This document shows positions 60,398 to 64,000 of a stretch of 64,000 nucleotides of DNA, one piece after another. Every line of letters begins with the position of its first letter. Positions within the stretch are counted from its first letter, which is position 1. The notes under the pieces were generated by a model. The model was not told the DNA's origin. It saw only the letters and a program-made list of their open reading frames with translations, and searched no databases. The DNA is from Nipponacmea schrenckii (Eukaryota > Mollusca > Gastropoda > Lottiidae): assembly GCA_030562195.1 (NCBI GenBank), contig CM060200.1:17980001-18044000 (forward strand), in the 5' to 3' direction. The position numbers and the translations under genes were made by a program.

Positions 60398-61129
60398 AAT
60401 TTTTTAAAAGTGAAAGTATTCGCCAAAGATGATATATGGTCTGCAGATTTAAATAATATGCCCCCAGAAAGAGGTTATAAATATTGTTTAACAGTTATAG
60501 ATTTATATACAAGATACCCTTGGGTTATGCCTCTAAAAAACAAAACAGGTATAACTGTTAAAAAAGCATTTGAAACAATAATGAAAGATAGAAACCCCAA
60601 AAAGTTATGGGTAGATCAAGGAACATAATTTTATAATAAAAATATGAAATCTTTAGGTTTTGAAATTTACAGTACATATAACGAAGGTAAAGCTGTAGTA
60701 ATTGAGAGATTTAACAGAACTTTGAAAAACAAATTATTCAAAAAGTTCACAGAATTAAATTCACAAAAATGGCTTAAAATATTACCTATTGTTGTCGATG
60801 AATATAAACATACAATTCATTCATCTATAAAAGTTACTCCTACAGAAGCTTCAAAAAATCCAGTTATTATAAAATCAATTAACACACAAAACAATTTTGA
60901 AAATGAGAATTTAAATATCAAACTCAAATTTAAAGTTGGAGATAGAGTTCGTATTTATAAATATAAAAGTAAATTCGAAAAAGGTTATGTTGGATATTGG
61001 AAGAATGAAATCTTTATTATTGATAAAGTTAATAAAATTTCACCACCAACTTACAGTTTAGTAGATTTACATGGTGAAGAAATCTTGGGTAGATTTTATC
61101 AAAACAAACTTCAAAAAACTGATTTTTAA
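60398..61129 (+). pseudogene. Polinton/Maverick-type integrase
   Basis: Same frame as the preceding domain. The rve-type core has 'DDIWSADLNNM' (first Asp), 'YCLTVIDLYTRYPWVMPLKN', 'KKLWVDQGT' (second Asp), then an in-frame TAA at 60626-60628, then 'VVIERFNRTLKNK' (Glu). The C-terminal part ('KFKVGDRVRIYKYKS', 'GYVGYWKNEIFIIDKV', 'GEEILGRFYQNKLQ') matches the chromodomain-like tail of Polinton integrases. The spacing from second Asp to Glu appears shorter than the usual 35 residues, so a small deletion is possible. Except for the stops the frame is unbroken, suggesting a relatively young inactive copy. Confidence 0.8.
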
Positions 61130-61133
61130 AAAA

Positions 61134-61543
61134 ATGATTACTTTCGAAGAATTCTTACAAAATACGGAACTGATACTACCACAATTAATAAAGATGGGCA
61201 GAAGAATTAAACATAAAACCTTTTTACTATTGTATGCGTGATGAAATATCATCTCTTAAAAATAAAACAAAGTTTTATGCTATAACTAATATCCACACTT
61301 CAGATCAAAAAGGCGTTCATCATTCTGCTTTATTCAAAGGGAATTCAATGTACTTTTTTGATTCATATGGATTAGATCCAACTATTGATTATTGATTTGA
61401 ATTATGGTCCAATAAAATGTTCTACTTTTTCAAATTCAAAAACCAGGAGATAAATTTTGTGGTCAAGTTTCACTTTGGGTTTTATATCAATTAAGTTTAG
61501 GTAAACCATTTGAACAAATAGTATTAAATCTTTTTTTAAAAAA
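61134..61543 (+). pseudogene. Adenain-like cysteine protease of the Polinton-like element
   Basis: Begins ATG at 61134, five bases after the integrase stop, with 'MITFEEFLQNTELILPQL', then frame changes. 61234-61395 contains 'GVHHSALFKGNSMYFFDSYG' (His and acidic residues) and ends at a TGA. Another frame near 61443-61520 has 'GDKFCGQVSLWVLYQLSLG' (Cys). This His...Asp...Cys order with an FCG box is that of adenovirus-type (Ulp1-fold) maturation proteases, a standard Polinton gene. Broken by at least three frame changes and a stop. Confidence 0.55.
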
Positions 61544-63839
61544 ATGGCAAATAAATTTGGTCTAAGAAGTTTAAAGAATAAAAGCTTCTACATTAACGCT
61601 TAATAAATTCAAACCATATTTTGTAGATCAAACTGGAGACACACTTCAAGGTGATATAGATATGAATAATTTCAAAATAACAAATTTTAAAAGATTTCCT
61701 CAACAAAAAAAAAGATGCAATAAATAAAGCTTATTTAAGTCAAACAACTAAAAGTTTACATAAAAAAATAACTGTATTAAAAATAAAAATAGTAAAAACC
61801 AATTTTGAAAATCATCAAAAACTTTTAGATTCACATCATAAAAAACTAGAAAGTTATCAACAACAATTAGATAACATAGTCGATAAAACTCAGTTAGGGA
61901 AAAAATAAATTTATTAATATCACAACTAGACGAAAAAATTACAAAACAAAAATCAGATATTAAACAACTGACAGGTAACATTAAACCAGGTATAAATGAG
62001 GAAAGATTGAAACAAGAAATTTTATAATCTTGAAACGAAACTAAATCATGATAATGAACTATCAGAAATTAAAACCTATATTCAACAACAATTAGTTAAT
62101 GTAGTTGATAAATCTCAATTACAAAATTTAAATTTATTAATATCACAACTAGACGATAAAATTACAAAGCAAAAATCAAATGTTAAAGAACTAATAAGTA
62201 ACATTAAACCAGGTATAAGCGAAGAAAGACTGAAAACAAGAATTGGGGAAATTAGAAATAAATAATCCGAACCCCAAACACATAAAAACCTTTTTTTTTC
62301 AACAACAATTTGTTAAAAGTTTCCTTTGAAAATTCAGTTCAAAATTTAAATTTATTGTTTAAAATTAATGCTTAAAATTACAAAATGGAAAATCAAAGAG
62401 TTTTAAAAAAACTAATAGGCCAATATCAAACCATATAAGCGAAGACAAAATTTAAAACAAGAATTTTGTCACAGGAAACAATTTTAGACTGATAAACAAG
62501 CCACTAACAGGAAAAAAAAAATTTAAAAGGTATATTTCGGAGCATTCAATTAGCTAATGTTTTGTAACAAAGGGCCATAGACAACCCCAAAAATCAAATT
62601 TTCCCTTTCAATTAGAGACGAAAAAAATGATAATATTGACTAACAGAAATTACTTATTTTTCCTTTTAAAATTGAAAATTTTAAATTTAGTTAATCCAAA
62701 AATGAAGAATTTTAGAAGAATTTTATACAACAAAAATAATTTCCTTAACGAACAAAGGAAAAAGGGAAAAATTTGAAATAAATAATGTTCAACGAATAAC
62801 AAAAAATAAAAAACCCATATTCAACAACAATTAGTTAGTGTAGCCGATAAAACTCAGTTACAAAATTTAAATTTATTAATAACTCAATTAGATGGTAAAA
62901 TTACCAAACAAAAATCAAATGTAAAACAACTAATAGCTAATATCAAACCAGGTATAAGCGAAGAAAAATTAAAACAAGAATTATCTGATCTAGAAACTAA
63001 ATTAAATGATAACAATGAACTAACAGAAATTAAAACTTATATCGAGCAGCAATTAGCTAATGTTGTAGACTAAGCGGAGTTAGAGAGATTAAAATCATCA
63101 ATATCTCAATTAGATCGACAGGTAATTTTGGTGCGGCTATTACTATATTATTTCCTTTTAAATTGAAAATAAAATCAGTAATTAAAAATGAAGATATTTT
63201 AGAAGAATTTTATACAACAGTAATTTCCTTAATAACAAAGGGAGGAAAAATAGAAATAATTACTAATGTTCCCGTAGATAATAAAAACAGTAAACCTATC
63301 GAAATCGAACTTGATACAGATTTTGTCGATGGATTGGAATATAGAATATACATGTACATTGATAAATCTACATTAGCTTTCATTACCGAGTATAAATTAA
63401 ATTTCCTGGATTTGATATTAATGACAAATGAAAAACCACAAATTGTAAATTTGATAAATAATAAGAAATTACAAAACGATGGAAGAAAAAAATATATACA
63501 TTTTTGAAATGGCAAGAATTTGAACATATAAGATTTTATTTTGATTTTGATAATATTTTTACTTCAATTGATATTCATAAATCTCAAGTAAATAAAACAT
63601 TTGTAACAGCTCCCATATTTATAAAAGAAAATGATGAAAATAGAGATTACTTTGCACGTTTTAAAATAGAAAGTAAAACAGAACTGATACCACAGTCAAG
63701 ACCTTTACCTAAAAATTTTAATTATATACCTCAATTAGAGATATCAATTATTATAGAATATCTTGGTTACAGAAACGAAGACAATAAAGTATTTTTGTCT
63801 ACGAAAAACATTGGTTTATCACAAATAGAGTTAATTTAA
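61544..63839 (+). pseudogene. Fiber-like coiled-coil protein with 74-codon repeats (Polinton-like element)
   Basis: ATG at 61544 ('MANKFGLRSLKNK'). Near 61635, one frame over, 'DTLQGDIDMNNFKITN' resembles the junction motifs of phage and virus fiber-like proteins. About five repeats with a period near 222 bp (74 codons) follow, each with 'DKITKQKS', 'NIKPGISEE' and 'QQLVNVVDK', which predict an extended coiled coil. After 63120 comes a non-repetitive, probably globular end (63121-63507 and 63504-63839, with 'EDILEEFYTTVISLITK', 'YIDKSTLAFITEYK' and 'FYFDFDNIFTSID'), split by a frame change at the A run near 63486. 62270-62820 is a noisy stretch containing a degraded copy of both repeat and globular sequence. 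Fiber identity is inference from architecture. Confidence 0.45.
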
Positions 63840-63849
63840 TTCTTAAAAA

Positions 63850-64000
63850 ATGAATACCGAAGAGTTAAACACGCAGAATTTACAAGATGTTATGATGCGA
63901 AAACAGAAAGAGTTAGAAGGAGAATTCAATCATTACAAAAGTTAACAAAATGTTGGAGTAGGATAGACACTACTTTTAAAACTGTAAGTGTTATATCAGC
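63850..64000 (+). pseudogene. Small Polinton-like ORF, partial at window end
   Basis: ATG at 63850, ten bases after the preceding stop. It encodes 'MNTEELNTQNLQDVMMRKQK' and then a charged helix. The frame stops at about 63945, and continuation in another frame ('KCWSRIDTTFKTVSVIS') runs off the window. Position and composition suggest one of the short conserved Polinton/adintovirus proteins. I do not recognise it firmly. Confidence 0.35.

Overview
This is an AT-rich eukaryotic window dominated by repeats. It most likely comes from a marine lophotrochozoan invertebrate, probably a mollusc. The evidence is spliced exons with GT-AG borders, intron-interrupted genes, a diverse set of degraded metazoan transposons (Pao/BEL, Polinton/Maverick, Penelope-like, CR1-like and I-like LINEs, piggyBac), and tandem arrays filling roughly half of the sequence. 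The species call is inference. Three runs of exactly 500 N (11733-12232, 29527-30026, 51317-51816) are fixed-size scaffold gaps.

Layout. 1-4 kb and 17.4-22.3 kb are the two arms of a diverged direct segmental duplication, each built around a 62-bp satellite. 4.4-5.2 kb holds a near-duplicate that looks like an assembly artefact. 7.3-10.3 kb carries 16-, 20- and 42-bp arrays. 13.3-17.4 kb is one 38-bp satellite family, first in one orientation and then inverted, drifting toward the 46-bp repeat of the first arm. 22.9-23.3 kb has a HECT-like terminal exon. 24.9-26.1 kb has a broken DDE integrase-core gene. 26.1-28.3 kb and 35.7-37.2 kb are paired copies of a 48-bp array followed by a 40-bp array. 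30.0-31.1 kb is an internally deleted piggyBac gene. 32.7-35.1 kb is a graveyard of LINE and Penelope-like pieces. 37.2-40.7 kb is a 22-bp array, 41.8-42.8 kb a 57-bp array, and 43.6-47.1 kb a very homogeneous 25-bp array. 47.1-50.9 kb holds a tRNA-like SINE/inverted-repeat unit and a broken LINE. 52-57.4 kb is an 80-bp array interrupted by 22-bp arrays and a gene fragment. 57.4-59.9 kb is the 3' half of a Pao/BEL element (minus strand). It abuts, head to head, one end of a Polinton/adintovirus-like element (59.9-64 kb, plus strand), which runs off the window.

The only convincing host gene is on the minus strand. A signal-peptide exon (41271-41340), a six-cysteine PAN/apple-like exon (40779-41015) and a second one (28748-28966) all join in phase 1, so together they predict a secreted or extracellular modular protein. 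Its large intron is mostly satellite DNA. A second, inverted copy of the first PAN exon (54794-55030) was duplicated with its flanking repeats but without the signal-peptide exon.

Nearly every transposon gene here is broken by stops, frameshifts or deletions. Some indels sit in homopolymers and could be sequencing errors. Family names come from motif recognition by eye, not from a database search.
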